In this document: piece after piece, positions 1 through 8,036 of the stretch | Layout: each line of letters opens with the position of its first letter | Numbering within the stretch: position 1 is the first letter of the stretch | DNA from: Azophilus sp965221755 | GTDB lineage: Bacteria; Pseudomonadota; Gammaproteobacteria; Pseudomonadales; Azotimanducaceae | DNA length: 64,000 nt | Direction: 5' to 3' | Assembly: GCA_965221755.1 (NCBI GenBank) | Contig: OZ244921.1 | Span: 310,001-374,000, forward strand | Position numbers and translations under genes: made by a program | The notes under the pieces: model-generated | What the model saw: the letters and a program-made list of their open reading frames with translations, nothing else | What the model was told of the DNA's origin: nothing | Database searches by the model: none

Positions 1-184
1 CCTACTGAACCGCCGTGGGGATTCCTGAAAAGCGCCTGACATCGGAGCCACCCCTGCCGCTTGCTTGACCCTTGGATTTTAGGCAATTCGGATATCTGCG
101 GCAAAGTCAGGTGGCTGTGCGCTTCGGGCCGCAGCTCTCCCGTCCCGTCTTCCCGTTGCAACGCGGTTAGCGTGTGGTTGCATC

Positions 185-505
185 GTGTTGTTCATCGAGA
201 CATCGACATTCACGAAGCTGCTGCCCCGACATCTGGACGACGACGGCTACGCCGCGCTGCAGGCGTTCCTGAGCGCACACCCCGATGCTGGCGACGTCAT
301 CCGAGAAACCGGCGGTGTGCGCAAGATCCGCTGGGCCATGCACGGACGCGGAAAGCGCGGCGGCAGCCGCATCATCTACTATTGGTTGACGAAGGAGGAC
401 CACATCCATCCGCTCACGGTGCACGCCAAGGGCACAAAGGACGACTTGACCGCCGTCGAGCGCGCCGCATGGCGCAGGGCCGTGGAGGAAATCGAAAATG
501 ACTGA
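185..505 (+). CDS. RelE/HigB-family toxin
   Basis: A 106-aa protein resembling the RelE/HigB-like toxins of type II toxin-antitoxin systems, which usually act as mRNA interferases. The pattern GGVRKIRWA, then a basic stretch (GRGKRGGSR), then IIYYW is characteristic of this family, as is the small size. It overlaps the start of the next gene, an HTH protein, by 8 bases. Toxin-first order is typical of higBA modules and differs from most relBE pairs. Family assignment is from motifs read by eye; the RNA target cannot be deduced. The pair lies beside accessory genes and IS debris, which fits a mobile cassette. Confidence 0.8.
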   Translation: MLFIETSTFTKLLPRHLDDDGYAALQAFLSAHPDAGDVIRETGGVRKIRWAMHGRGKRGGSRIIYYWLTKEDHIHPLTVHAKGTKDDLTAVERAAWRRAVEEIEND

Positions 506-812
506 ACGCAACATCGCCGCCGGGGTTCTCGACGGGCTCCGCGAAGCCCGCGAGCATCGCGCCGGCAAATGCACCCTCAGGACGGTCCGCGTCGAACCGC
601 GGCCCCTACCCGAACTCACGCCGGAGGCCATCCGCAGCATCCGCAGCTGCCTTGACGTTTCCAAGGCCGTCTTCGCGCACATGATCCGCGTCCCTGTGCA
701 CACCGTGGAGCGCTGGGAGCAGGGTCGGTCCAGTCCGCCCGAGTCCGCCGCGGCCCTCATGCTTATGGCGCAGAAGCACCCGGACACGTTCGACCGCCTC
801 GCCTCGCTGTAG
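498..812 (+). CDS. XRE/HigA-family antitoxin
   Basis: A 104-aa protein whose C-terminal half is a helix-turn-helix domain of the Cro/C1 (XRE) type. The segment LDVSKAVFAHMIRVPVHTVERWEQG (about residues 50-75) has the usual pattern of helix 2, turn and recognition helix followed by W-E-x-G. The N-terminal 45 residues are charged and probably wrap the toxin. The start lies inside the toxin gene (8-base overlap), so translation is probably coupled. By analogy with HigA it should neutralise the upstream toxin and repress the shared promoter. I did not find a convincing operator. Confidence 0.8.
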   Translation: MTERNIAAGVLDGLREAREHRAGKCTLRTVRVEPRPLPELTPEAIRSIRSCLDVSKAVFAHMIRVPVHTVERWEQGRSSPPESAAALMLMAQKHPDTFDRLASL

Positions 813-1072
813 CCGCGTCAAAGTTGAGAAACGGCGGAATGCCCCTAGCGCTTGGATCCTAGGCTCGGGTCCATTTGCGCACTTCAAGTCTGTCACATCA
901 GCGTGTTATTCGTAACATCGGAACCTCACGTTTGAAGCAGCGCATCACTCATGCGTGAACTTGTTGAAGCGCGCATCGCTGATCGGGAGTGGAGTGGCGG
1001 AGGCGACTGGCTTGCATTTGAGCGCCGCTGCGTTTAGAAGCCGCCTACCCAATCGATTCAGGAAAGCCTCCC

Positions 1073-1468
1073 ATGCTGCTACCCATCACTGCGCTGTACG
1101 CGGCCCTCATGGTGGCCATCCTGCTTTGGCTTGGCTGGAGCATCGGCCAGATGCGCGGCAAGACCCAAATCTCGATTGGCTATGGCAACAGCAAGGAACT
1201 CGCCGAGGCGGGGCGCCGCTACGGCAACTTCACCGAGCATGTGCCGCTGGCGCTGGTGCTGATGGCCATCGTCGAGCTGAACGGCGGCCACGGCATCTTC
1301 CTGCACATTGTCGGCGCCTTGCTGGTGCTGTGCCGCATCGCGCATCCCTTGGGGCTGCACCAGGACAACGTCAGCCACCCTCTGCGCATGATCGGCGCGG
1401 GCGGCAGCCTGCTGCTGACCGTGATTTTGGGCGGCATGGCGCTTTGGCAGGGCATCAGGTCGCTCTAA
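1073..1468 (+). CDS. MAPEG family membrane protein
   Basis: A 131-aa integral membrane protein with about four hydrophobic segments (roughly residues 3-22, 52-70, 74-94 and 108-128). The features YGNSKELAEAGRRYGNFTEHVPLALVL and CRIAHPLGL match the bacterial MAPEG group (membrane-associated proteins in eicosanoid and glutathione metabolism), which includes glutathione-dependent enzymes and many members of unknown substrate. The length is normal for the family. Its stop lies inside the 3' end of the convergent NUDIX gene (14-base overlap). The specific reaction cannot be read from the sequence. Confidence 0.85.
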   Translation: MLLPITALYAALMVAILLWLGWSIGQMRGKTQISIGYGNSKELAEAGRRYGNFTEHVPLALVLMAIVELNGGHGIFLHIVGALLVLCRIAHPLGLHQDNVSHPLRMIGAGGSLLLTVILGGMALWQGIRSL

Positions 1469-2012
1469 ATCCCCGCCATTTGGCAAGCATCCGCAGGATC
1501 GACGGCTCGCTGGTGTAGTCCGCCAAGTCCGCAAAGCCGACCCAAGCCAAGGCGTGGGACTCCTCGCCCACCGTGAAGTCGTCGCTTGCGGCGCGCAGGG
1601 CGTAGCGCACGTCGTAGTGGAAGTGGGCTGGTTCGGCGTGGGCCGGCCCCGCTTTGCGGGCTGGAATGGCGTGGACGTCGATGTCCAGGGGCACGTCCGA
1701 GCAGGCCTCGACCTCAAGGCCGGACTCCTCCGCAGCCTCGCGCAGGGCCGTGCGCAAGGTGTCCGAATCGCCGTCGCAGTGGCCGCCCGGCTGCAGCCAG
1801 CGGTTCAGCTTGCGGTGGTGGGTGAGCAGCGCTTGGCCGCCGCTGGGGCCGATCAGCCAGGCGCTGGCCGTGACGTGGCCGGGCAGGCAGTCCCGATGGA
1901 AGCAGCGTTTGTGGCGCCGGACGAAGTCGAGGAACCGGTCTGCGGTTGCCGCTTCACCGGGATGCTGCACCCGATAGGCTTCAAGGTCGCCGATCAGTTT
2001 GTTTCGGTGCAT
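1455..2012 (-). CDS. NUDIX hydrolase
   Basis: A 185-aa protein with a Nudix box at about residues 76-98: GGHCDGD, a spacer, then REAAEESGL, which fits Gx5Ex7REUxEExGU except that the first E is D-like. Nudix enzymes cleave nucleoside diphosphates linked to another group and use a divalent metal held by the REXXEE glutamates. A helical N-terminal extension of about 40 residues precedes the core. The start codon at 2012 has a purine-rich stretch (AGGAC) about 8 bases upstream. The substrate is not predictable. It is convergent with the MAPEG gene and their 3' ends overlap. Confidence 0.85.
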   Translation of the reverse strand: MHRNKLIGDLEAYRVQHPGEAATADRFLDFVRRHKRCFHRDCLPGHVTASAWLIGPSGGQALLTHHRKLNRWLQPGGHCDGDSDTLRTALREAAEESGLEVEACSDVPLDIDVHAIPARKAGPAHAEPAHFHYDVRYALRAASDDFTVGEESHALAWVGFADLADYTSEPSILRMLAKWRGFRAT

Positions 2013-2050
2013 TTGGTGTCCTGTCCCGCAAATAAGCGTGATTATTCGTG

Positions 2051-2138
2051 GCCGTTTCGGCCCCCGTCCGCGTTGCCCCTCCTTGTGTGGGGGCCTGCCA
2101 CACGGCGTCGTCGCGCCTTGCCGGGAACCGAAACAGCC
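2051..2138. repeat. Palindromic element with core shared with the 50.6-kb MITE
   Basis: The segment 2070-2122 aligns with 50661-50712 at nearly all positions, including the hairpin TGTGTGG...CCACACGG and the tail CGCGCCTTGCC. Here the core is flanked by imperfect inverted arms (2051-2067 against 2123-2138, about GGCCGTTTCGG / CCGAAACAGCC) that differ from the arms of the other copy. It lies upstream of the NUDIX gene and next to the left end of the decayed IS. Confidence 0.6.
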
Positions 2139-2394
2139 TAGCGCCTAAAACCCACTTATGTGCGGGCTCAGAAACATTTCGGAACTTCCTCCCCGGGCCT
2201 TGGCCCCATGACTGGACGGGGAGGATGGCGCCGGGTCATGAACGGAGGGAGCCGTAGGCGACCGGAGTTCATGGCCCGGCGGCGCGGCGCGATGCGCCCC
2301 GCCGCCGGCTCAGGCATGCTTGATTCACCCAACGAACAAGGAGCCTGAGCATGAAACTGTTGCACGCCTGCCCCTCGTCCCGCAAGCGCCTGCG

Positions 2395-2436
2395 CGAAGC
2401 GTAGCTTCGCGATGACGAACCTTCGGTTCGCCTGCG
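2395..2436 (+). repeat. 42-bp double-hairpin insertion, copy 1
   Basis: CGAAGC-gta-GCTTCG and CGAACC-ttc-GGTTCG form two adjacent perfect hairpins. The insert lies between two copies of CTGCG (2390-2394 and 2432-2436), which look like a 5-bp target duplication. Removing 42 bases restores the transposase frame (…RKRLR/ALELID…). The insert carries an in-frame TAG. Confidence 0.75.
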
Positions 2437-2932
2437 CGCCCTCGAACTCATCGACCGGATGGTCGCCGGCGGCATGCGCCGCGGCGACGCCCTGCGGACC
2501 GCCGGCCTGGCCAGGAGCACCTGCTACGACTGGCGCAGGGCCTTCCGGCGCGGCGGCATCCGGGCGCTCAAGCCCAGGAGCATCCGCCCCCGAACCGTCC
2601 GCCGCCGCTGGACCGACGCCGACGACCGCGCCGTGCCCAGCTGCGCGTGGAGCACCCCTACATGGGCAAGGCCAAGCTGCGCGCGATGCTGGCCAGGGAC
2701 GGCCTGGCCCTGTCCGTCTCCACCGTCGGGCGCATCCTCTCCAGGGCCATCGCCGACGGGCGCATCAAGCCCGCGTCCTTCTGCGAGGGGCGCGCCAAGC
2801 CCAAGCGCCGCCGAAGCTTCGGCGACGCCTGGGCGAACCAGTGGAGGCACGGCGACCGAGCCAGGGGCCCCGGCGAGATGCTCCAGATCGACCACATGAC
2901 CTACAGCCGCGACGGCCGCGCCCTCAAGGAGG

Positions 2933-2959
2933 TTCCGGCGGACTCTGCGAGTCCGGCCG
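2933..2959 (+). repeat. 27-bp hairpin insertion in transposase
   Basis: CCGGCGGACTC-tgc-GAGTCCGGCCG is a nearly perfect palindrome adding nine codons (PADSASPAV) between KEV and RTVTRF, where DDE transposases normally read straight through. It has no stop and preserves frame. A related core, ACTCTGCGAGT, also occurs at 4083-4094 region within the effector gene. Confidence 0.5.
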
Positions 2960-3160
2960 TCCGCACCGTCACCAGGTTCATGGCCGCCCGCGTCCTCTCC
3001 CGCGCCACCGCCGGCAACGCCAAACGCTTCCTCGAAGCCGTGCTCAAGGCCATGCCCTTCCCCGTCCGGTCCATCCAGGTCGACGGCGGCAGCGAGTTCA
3101 TGCGCCATGAATGGCGGCCGACTTCGAGCGCGCCCGCCAGGCGATGGGCATCCCACTGCG

Positions 3161-3202
3161 CGAAGCGTAGCTTCACGATGACGAACCTTCGGTTCGCCTG
3201 CG
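3161..3202 (+). repeat. 42-bp double-hairpin insertion, copy 2
   Basis: Identical to the copy at 2395 except for one base (A at 3175 where copy 1 has G at 2409). It is again inserted at CTGCG, with the pentamer repeated at 3156-3160 and 3198-3202, in the same orientation and the same gene. It introduces an in-frame TAG at 3168. Without it the frame reads GIPLR/VLPPRRPQWN, the expected transposase sequence. Confidence 0.75.
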
Positions 3203-3629
3203 CGTCCTGCCGCCGAGAAGGCCCCAGTGGAGACGTCGGCCCGCCCAAGGGCGGGGCGTCGAGCGCGCCAACCGGTCCGCCCGCATCGAGTTCCGGAGCC
3301 TCCACGACGGACCCCTCACCGTCGCCGACGTCGCCCCAAGGCTCGCCCGGCACGAGTTCTTCCACAACTACCGGCGGCCGCACTGGGCGGCTTCCTTGCC
3401 GAACCCCGAACGAATCCCTTGTCGGGATCGAGGACGCTGCCTGATCCGGCAGGCGAAAAGTTCCGAAATGTCCTGAGCCGGTACATCGCTTGGCCACTGC
3501 CACAATGAAGATGCTAAAATGGGAGTTGACGGTGCCAGCACGAACCCATAGCTCCACAAGGGCGTAAACCTGTAGACTGGCACCTGCCCGGGAAATGGCA
3601 ATTGGGGTTAGCTGAATAGGGAGGCCGTC

Positions 3630-4952
3630 ATGCCGGAAATCACTGCTCAGGCGTTCAATGAAATTGCTTCCGGTAGGGGCAACGCGGAGATCTACCTTGA
3701 CTCAAGGGATGATCAATTGCGTTTCGGGCGATGGAACAACGGTTCCATCATGCGCATCGTCACTTGGATTGGGAGCAAGCTCGGCCACAGCGGCGCCATC
3801 AGGCACCAGAATGAAAACCTCATCAGGCACCAGAATGAAACCTTTAAGGCCTATGTTGAGTTCACCAACGCTCTGGGCAAGGATGGGCGGTATGCGGATC
3901 AAGTCGGCTGGGTGAGAAGCCAGCTGGATACTGACATGGCCGCCTACAAGCCGCTTACCGTGCGCAAAGTTAGGCAGGTCATGAGCGCCCTGAACGCAGG
4001 GCAGGCGGCGGATGCCCGGAACGACGCGGGGCAGGCGGCGGATGCCCGGAATGACGGTTCATCGGTTGAGGCAGCTGCCGACAACTCTGCGAGTGTCAGC
4101 GACTACTCGAGCTTCGACCACTCGATCTTCATTGACCACGATCCGACCCATATTGGCAGAGTGGAGGTGCGCAAGGCGATGCGCCACCTGCTGCTATCGG
4201 ATATGGAATCAAGAGACGGAGGAGGTGCTCCCAACATCCAAAAAGTGGATATCCTGCATGCAAAGATGGATTTTCGAGGCAAGAGCCTGAACGAAGAGGA
4301 GATCCGTTGCATCAGCGACTACATTGCCAACTCTGACATAAACAGGCACTTGGGCCTGAACGGCGGCGATCCCTCCAAGCTCTCCCCCCGCTATCTCCGA
4401 CAGTACAACGGCATGCAAAGTGGCTTGGAGAAGCTTCCCGATGAGCGGTCGATCGTTTACCGAGGGACGACCACATCGCGCAGCACGATCGACCGTTTCA
4501 GCGAAGCCGTCGGAGAGCGCTTCACATCCACGGCCTTCCTGTCAACCTCAGCTTCCCCCAACTTTGCGAAGGCGTTCTCCAACCCGCAAGGGGTCCGCAA
4601 CCAAAGTTCGGTTGAATGCGATGTGCGCTACCAGATACTGGGTCACACGGGCAAGAACATTGCCGGTATTGAAGACATGGCGGAAGGCCTTGAGGATCCC
4701 GCCGACTACCTCGGCAACGGCGAGGTTCTCTTTCGCCCCGGCACCACCTTTCGCCTGGTGGCTTTCGCCAAACATCCTGACAAGGAAGTTTACGGCATAG
4801 TGCTGAAGGAGGTGGCCACCGCCCCTATCGGCCCTGAGCCTACGTACAATCTGCAGGATGTCGAGCGGGTGCCCGCAAAGACTGCTGTGGATGGGCTGAC
4901 GGACGATGTCATGGCCGAGTTCGACAAAAGACTCTCCGACGAAGTCCGTTGA
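3630..4952 (+). CDS. Putative ADP-ribosyltransferase (ART fold) effector/toxin
   Basis: A 440-aa protein with a C-terminal region (about residues 270-400) that matches the ADP-ribosyltransferase exoenzyme fold. Visible motifs are the Arg in IVYRGTT, the STS motif in TSTAFLSTSASPNFAKAF, and the turn-strand GNGEVLFRPGTTFRLV. The last normally carries E-x-E or Q-x-E; here it reads N-G-E, so only the second, catalytic Glu is conserved. The N-terminal 260 residues are unrecognised and contain two short duplications, IRHQNE(N/T) at about 3796-3842 and AGQAADARND at about 4007-4063, in a low-complexity linker. The start has a strong ribosome-binding site (GGGAGG, 3619-3624). No signal peptide is seen. 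It lies between two IS remnants and its base composition is less GC-rich than the core genes, suggesting transfer. It may be an injected or intracellular toxin; no immunity or chaperone gene is recognised. Confidence 0.7.
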   Translation: MPEITAQAFNEIASGRGNAEIYLDSRDDQLRFGRWNNGSIMRIVTWIGSKLGHSGAIRHQNENLIRHQNETFKAYVEFTNALGKDGRYADQVGWVRSQLDTDMAAYKPLTVRKVRQVMSALNAGQAADARNDAGQAADARNDGSSVEAAADNSASVSDYSSFDHSIFIDHDPTHIGRVEVRKAMRHLLLSDMESRDGGGAPNIQKVDILHAKMDFRGKSLNEEEIRCISDYIANSDINRHLGLNGGDPSKLSPRYLRQYNGMQSGLEKLPDERSIVYRGTTTSRSTIDRFSEAVGERFTSTAFLSTSASPNFAKAFSNPQGVRNQSSVECDVRYQILGHTGKNIAGIEDMAEGLEDPADYLGNGEVLFRPGTTFRLVAFAKHPDKEVYGIVLKEVATAPIGPEPTYNLQDVERVPAKTAVDGLTDDVMAEFDKRLSDEVR

Positions 4953-4989
4953 CGCGCACTTCCACGATATTCCTGCGCACCGATCATGC

Positions 4990-5303
4990 GACGGTAAGGC
5001 CATGATGACCTCGGCCACCCGCTCGTCCTCATGGGTCCGCGGACGCCCCGGGCGCAGCTCGTCGCACAGCCCCGCCAGGCCCCGCTCAAGGAAGCGCCGG
5101 CGCCACTTGCCGACCGTGGGCCGGCTCAGCTTCAGGCGCCGGGCGTTGGACTCGCCCTCGGCGCCCGCCAGCACGATCTGCGCCCGACGCGCGACGCCGT
5201 GCGGGAGCGAGCGCGAGCCGGCGATCGCCAGCAGCTGGGTCCGGTCGGCCTCATCAAGGGCCAGGGGGCTAGGGGTCGGCCTCGGGGCATGGGCGTACTC
5301 CAG
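4990..5303 (-). pseudogene. IS630-family transposase N-terminal fragment
   Basis: About 100 residues on the minus strand (RTQLLAIAGSRSLPHGVARRAQIVLAGAEGESN, then VGKWRRRFLERGLAGLCDELRPGRPRTHEDERVAEVI) match the HTH and linker of IS630-family transposases. The similarity stops at about 4990, and the following sequence belongs to another context ending at the effector gene. The DDE catalytic domain is absent, so this is a truncated remnant. Its 5' end lies near an AT-rich stretch at 5310-5345. Confidence 0.7.
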
Positions 5304-5358
5304 TGATTGCAGACGCCCGAAATTACATAACTTATTTATGGGACATGATACTAGTCTA

Positions 5359-8034
5359 CTATTCACCAGGAACAAGACACGCTAGGCTCTCAACGGAGGG
5401 GAGGTCAAACGGGAGATCCAGCGCGTCTAGCTGCGAATGAACATATTGCTGCGCGGCAGCCATCAGATTCAGGACATCATTGGCCTGATGCGCATCTCCG
5501 AAAACCGGACTTCGGGGTTTATCCGCTAGCGGGTTTAAGTGCTTCATGAGCTCCCAGTCCCGCATGAGGATCCATGCATCCTCGCCGTTCGGTTGGGCAG
5601 CTACCACGACAGCGCGAACCGGGCCATCCGAGCTAGTGATGCGGTCTCGCACAGTAAACACAAAGACCGGAGCATCCAAGCCTCTGATGGCTCCGAAAGC
5701 CGCAGTCAGGTCGACCGCGTCGCGTACCGCCCGATCAACCACACGTAGCCCAACCCCAGCAACGTCCTCGCCATCCATTGGTTCCGGTTCCCGGGCGAAC
5801 AGCAAGCTAAAGCGGTCGACAGCGGCGATCGAGAAATCGTCCTTCCATTCCTCGGGTGGTCGGAAGCGTAGGCGATGCTCCTCCGCTTGCTCGGGCCGTC
5901 GGCCTCGGACAGCGAGGATCGACTTGAAAAACGGTACTAGATCCGGCAGATCCACACGCGGAATCTGGCCTGCTACCGTTCCAAAGTCGAAGCGTGCAAC
6001 GTTGCCAATAAGGTTTCGTACAGCATTCACTGCATCCTCACCGCCGAACGTTGCGGTCTCGGTATCAAACCAATTGTCGAGGGTTTGCTTGGCGTCAGTA
6101 GGATCAGCGCCAGCGAATACCCTTGTGAACAAGCCCGGCGATGCCATCCCGACTACAAGTTGGCGAATGTCCTCTGGATCGTCCATCGCGCCTTGGAAAG
6201 CCAGATTGATGCGTGCCAACTTTTCGTCCAGCAGATCCCAGATCCGGCTCTCGACAGTTTCCGGGTTCCGGACAGTGACGACATCGACGGAATCGGTTTG
6301 GCCGTAGCGGCTCAGGCGTCCAACACGCTGGTGCAAGCGCATCGGATTCCACGGCAGATCAACATGAATCAAGGCGCTGCAATTCTGCTGAAGGTCGATA
6401 CCTTCGCCAGCCGCCTCTGTAGAAATGAGGAATCGAACATCCCCCCGATTGAAGCGCGCTGCGGCAAGGTGCCGGTCTTCCGTTCGGTCTGAGAGATTGC
6501 CGGACGAGTCCGGGACGCCTTCAATGAAGCCATCACCGTTGATGAAGGTGACACACCCGTCTCCGTAGCGCTTGTGCAGCGCACTCATGAGCAGCGCTTG
6601 GGTCGCCTTGTATTCCGTAAAAAAGAGCACGGACCTGTCTGCGAAAGACTCATCGACAACGGACAATATGCGCGCGATCTTCGTCTCGTGGGTGACTTCA
6701 TTTGCCGCCACGAGTAGCTCCTCAAGGGCTGGGATCTCATTCGGGTTCAGGTCGACTCCACGAATGTTCTCAGCGACTGCCTCCTCCAAGCGGCTGATCT
6801 CGTCCAGATTTGCCGGGTCTTCCTCAGCTCGCAACTCTTGCAGTCGCGACAGATCCTCCTGCGATTTGTCTAACATGGCCTTCGCCTGGCGGAGCCGAGC
6901 GAGCCGCCGTTGGAGGGCTCGCCGCACTGCAGCTACGGAGCTTGACGCCAGCTTCTGCATCGTAATCAGAATCAGGATTACCATGCGCCTATTTTGAAAG
7001 CCGAGACTGGCTGCGTAGGCTTTCCCGCTCACAATAAACTGTGTTAGCTGTTCGTAGAAGTGCGCCTCTTGCGGTGAGTAAGCGTACGTCTCTCGCCTTG
7101 ATCGCACGGGAGCGAAAAGTGGCTCGCCCGATATGTCCGTGACGGATTGTTTGTTGTTGCGAATCATGACGGTGTGAAGTTTCTCCACCTGCTCTTCAAG
7201 AGCTTCATCAGGATCGAAGTCGTCGGGTCGAAGCAACTTCAGAAGCGACAGGAACCCAGTATCTTTCCCTCGATGCGGGGTTCCGGTGAACAATACTAAA
7301 GACTCGACCTTGCCTCGGGCCTGCAAACTTTCCACAAGCTGAAAGGACAAAGCTCGATGGCCTTGTTCGTCCACATTCATGTGATGGGCTTCGTCGATAA
7401 GCACTAGATCCCATGGCTTGGCATCGAACAAGCGCTCCCATCGATTGCCTCGGTCCAGACGCAACGTGTGAGCAGAGGCAATCACGCGGTCGTGGGTATT
7501 CCAGAAGTCTGTGGCTTCCGTGTCGGCTTCCGGAACGTAGTTGGAAATCCGGATATCGAACATTTCCCGCAGCCGTACCTGCCACTGTTCGACTAGGCTA
7601 GCCGGTGCCAGAATCAGCAGTCGCCGTAGGCGCCCTGACGACACCAGAGACGTGAGGATTAGACCCGCTTCAATGGTCTTACCCAGTCCGACGTCATCGG
7701 CCACCAGCCATCTAGTGGGCCACGATTCAAGCACCCGCTTGCAAACCCAAAGCTGGTGCGGCAGCAAAGCGATTCGGGATCGCGAGAAAACGCCCCAAGC
7801 ATCGTTGACCGAGCGAACGCACTCGCCCAAGATGCGCGTGACGACCTGTAATGCGGGGTCGAGTCGTCCGGTGGCCATTCGCTCGGTAAGCCCCTTGACG
7901 ACTTCGAGGTCGGTGGCCAGACATTCCTCTATCCCGTGCTCGAAGCGGACGACGATGCTGACGCCCTGATCTAGCACGACTTGGCCAGCACCGAAGCTGG
8001 GATGTCGCACTGCTGCATTCGTGTTGAAAGGCAT
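5359..8034 (-). CDS. SNF2/RapA-type DEAH helicase
   Basis: An 891-aa superfamily 2 translocase. The N-terminus (VRHPSFGAGQVV, residues 9-20) resembles the Tudor-like start of RapA-type ATPases. Walker A is VADDVGLGKT (about 111-120), the DEAH box is LIDEAHHMN (about 211-219), motif III is FTGTPHRG, and the C-terminal RecA lobe has FFTEYKA, STEAAGEGIDLQ and HQRVGRLSRYGQ. A coiled-coil-like segment rich in Arg, Leu and Glu (about residues 360-420) lies between the lobes. The ATG at 8034 begins 2 bases after the stop of the upstream gene; a TTG at 8040 overlapping that stop is an alternative. It presumably works with the giant GHKL protein in one DNA-directed machine. DISARM DrmD-like proteins are the closest named type I can suggest, but the other DISARM genes are missing. 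Confidence 0.85.
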   Translation of the reverse strand: MPFNTNAAVRHPSFGAGQVVLDQGVSIVVRFEHGIEECLATDLEVVKGLTERMATGRLDPALQVVTRILGECVRSVNDAWGVFSRSRIALLPHQLWVCKRVLESWPTRWLVADDVGLGKTIEAGLILTSLVSSGRLRRLLILAPASLVEQWQVRLREMFDIRISNYVPEADTEATDFWNTHDRVIASAHTLRLDRGNRWERLFDAKPWDLVLIDEAHHMNVDEQGHRALSFQLVESLQARGKVESLVLFTGTPHRGKDTGFLSLLKLLRPDDFDPDEALEEQVEKLHTVMIRNNKQSVTDISGEPLFAPVRSRRETYAYSPQEAHFYEQLTQFIVSGKAYAASLGFQNRRMVILILITMQKLASSSVAAVRRALQRRLARLRQAKAMLDKSQEDLSRLQELRAEEDPANLDEISRLEEAVAENIRGVDLNPNEIPALEELLVAANEVTHETKIARILSVVDESFADRSVLFFTEYKATQALLMSALHKRYGDGCVTFINGDGFIEGVPDSSGNLSDRTEDRHLAAARFNRGDVRFLISTEAAGEGIDLQQNCSALIHVDLPWNPMRLHQRVGRLSRYGQTDSVDVVTVRNPETVESRIWDLLDEKLARINLAFQGAMDDPEDIRQLVVGMASPGLFTRVFAGADPTDAKQTLDNWFDTETATFGGEDAVNAVRNLIGNVARFDFGTVAGQIPRVDLPDLVPFFKSILAVRGRRPEQAEEHRLRFRPPEEWKDDFSIAAVDRFSLLFAREPEPMDGEDVAGVGLRVVDRAVRDAVDLTAAFGAIRGLDAPVFVFTVRDRITSSDGPVRAVVVAAQPNGEDAWILMRDWELMKHLNPLADKPRSPVFGDAHQANDVLNLMAAAQQYVHSQLDALDLPFDLPSVESLACLVPGE

Positions 8035-8036
8035 AG

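Larger units (their letters stand above)
2351..3444 (+). pseudogene. Broken DDE (rve) transposase
   Basis: Reading across frames gives one recognisable transposase. It starts MKLLHACPSSRKRLR, continues ALELIDRMVAGGMRRGDALRTAG with an HTH, and has the integrase core with the first Asp in LQIDHMTYSRDG (about 2885), the second in QVDGGSEF (about 3078), and a carboxy-terminal TPNESL segment near 3410. The frame is interrupted by an in-frame TAG at 2402 and another at 3168, both within inserted 42-bp palindromes, and by frameshifts near 2635, 3110 and 3230. The catalytic Glu region (about 3235-3275) is damaged. It cannot make a full protein. Confidence 0.8.
2166..3478 (+). mobile_element. Decayed insertion sequence (DDE/rve integrase type, IS481-like)
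   Basis: Imperfect terminal inverted repeats bound the element. The left end GGCTCAGAAACATTTCGGAA and the right end (reverse complement) GGCTCAGGACATTTCGGAA differ at two positions in the first 19. The element is about 1.3 kb. I see no matching target duplication, so flanks may have rearranged. It carries one transposase gene that is broken by frameshifts and by hairpin insertions described separately. Assignment to IS481-like rather than IS3-like rests on a single HTH-plus-integrase reading frame and is tentative. Confidence 0.7.

Noticed and set aside
67..868. CTTGGATTTTAGGC at about 67 and CTTGGATCCTAGGC at about 850 flank the toxin-antitoxin pair, like attachment sites
   Set aside because: Only about 14 bases match, with no extended similarity and no integrase; chance is likely.
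955..1518. 187-codon frame overlapping the MAPEG gene
   Set aside because: Composition is His/Arg/Ala-rich and out of frame with a clear membrane protein.
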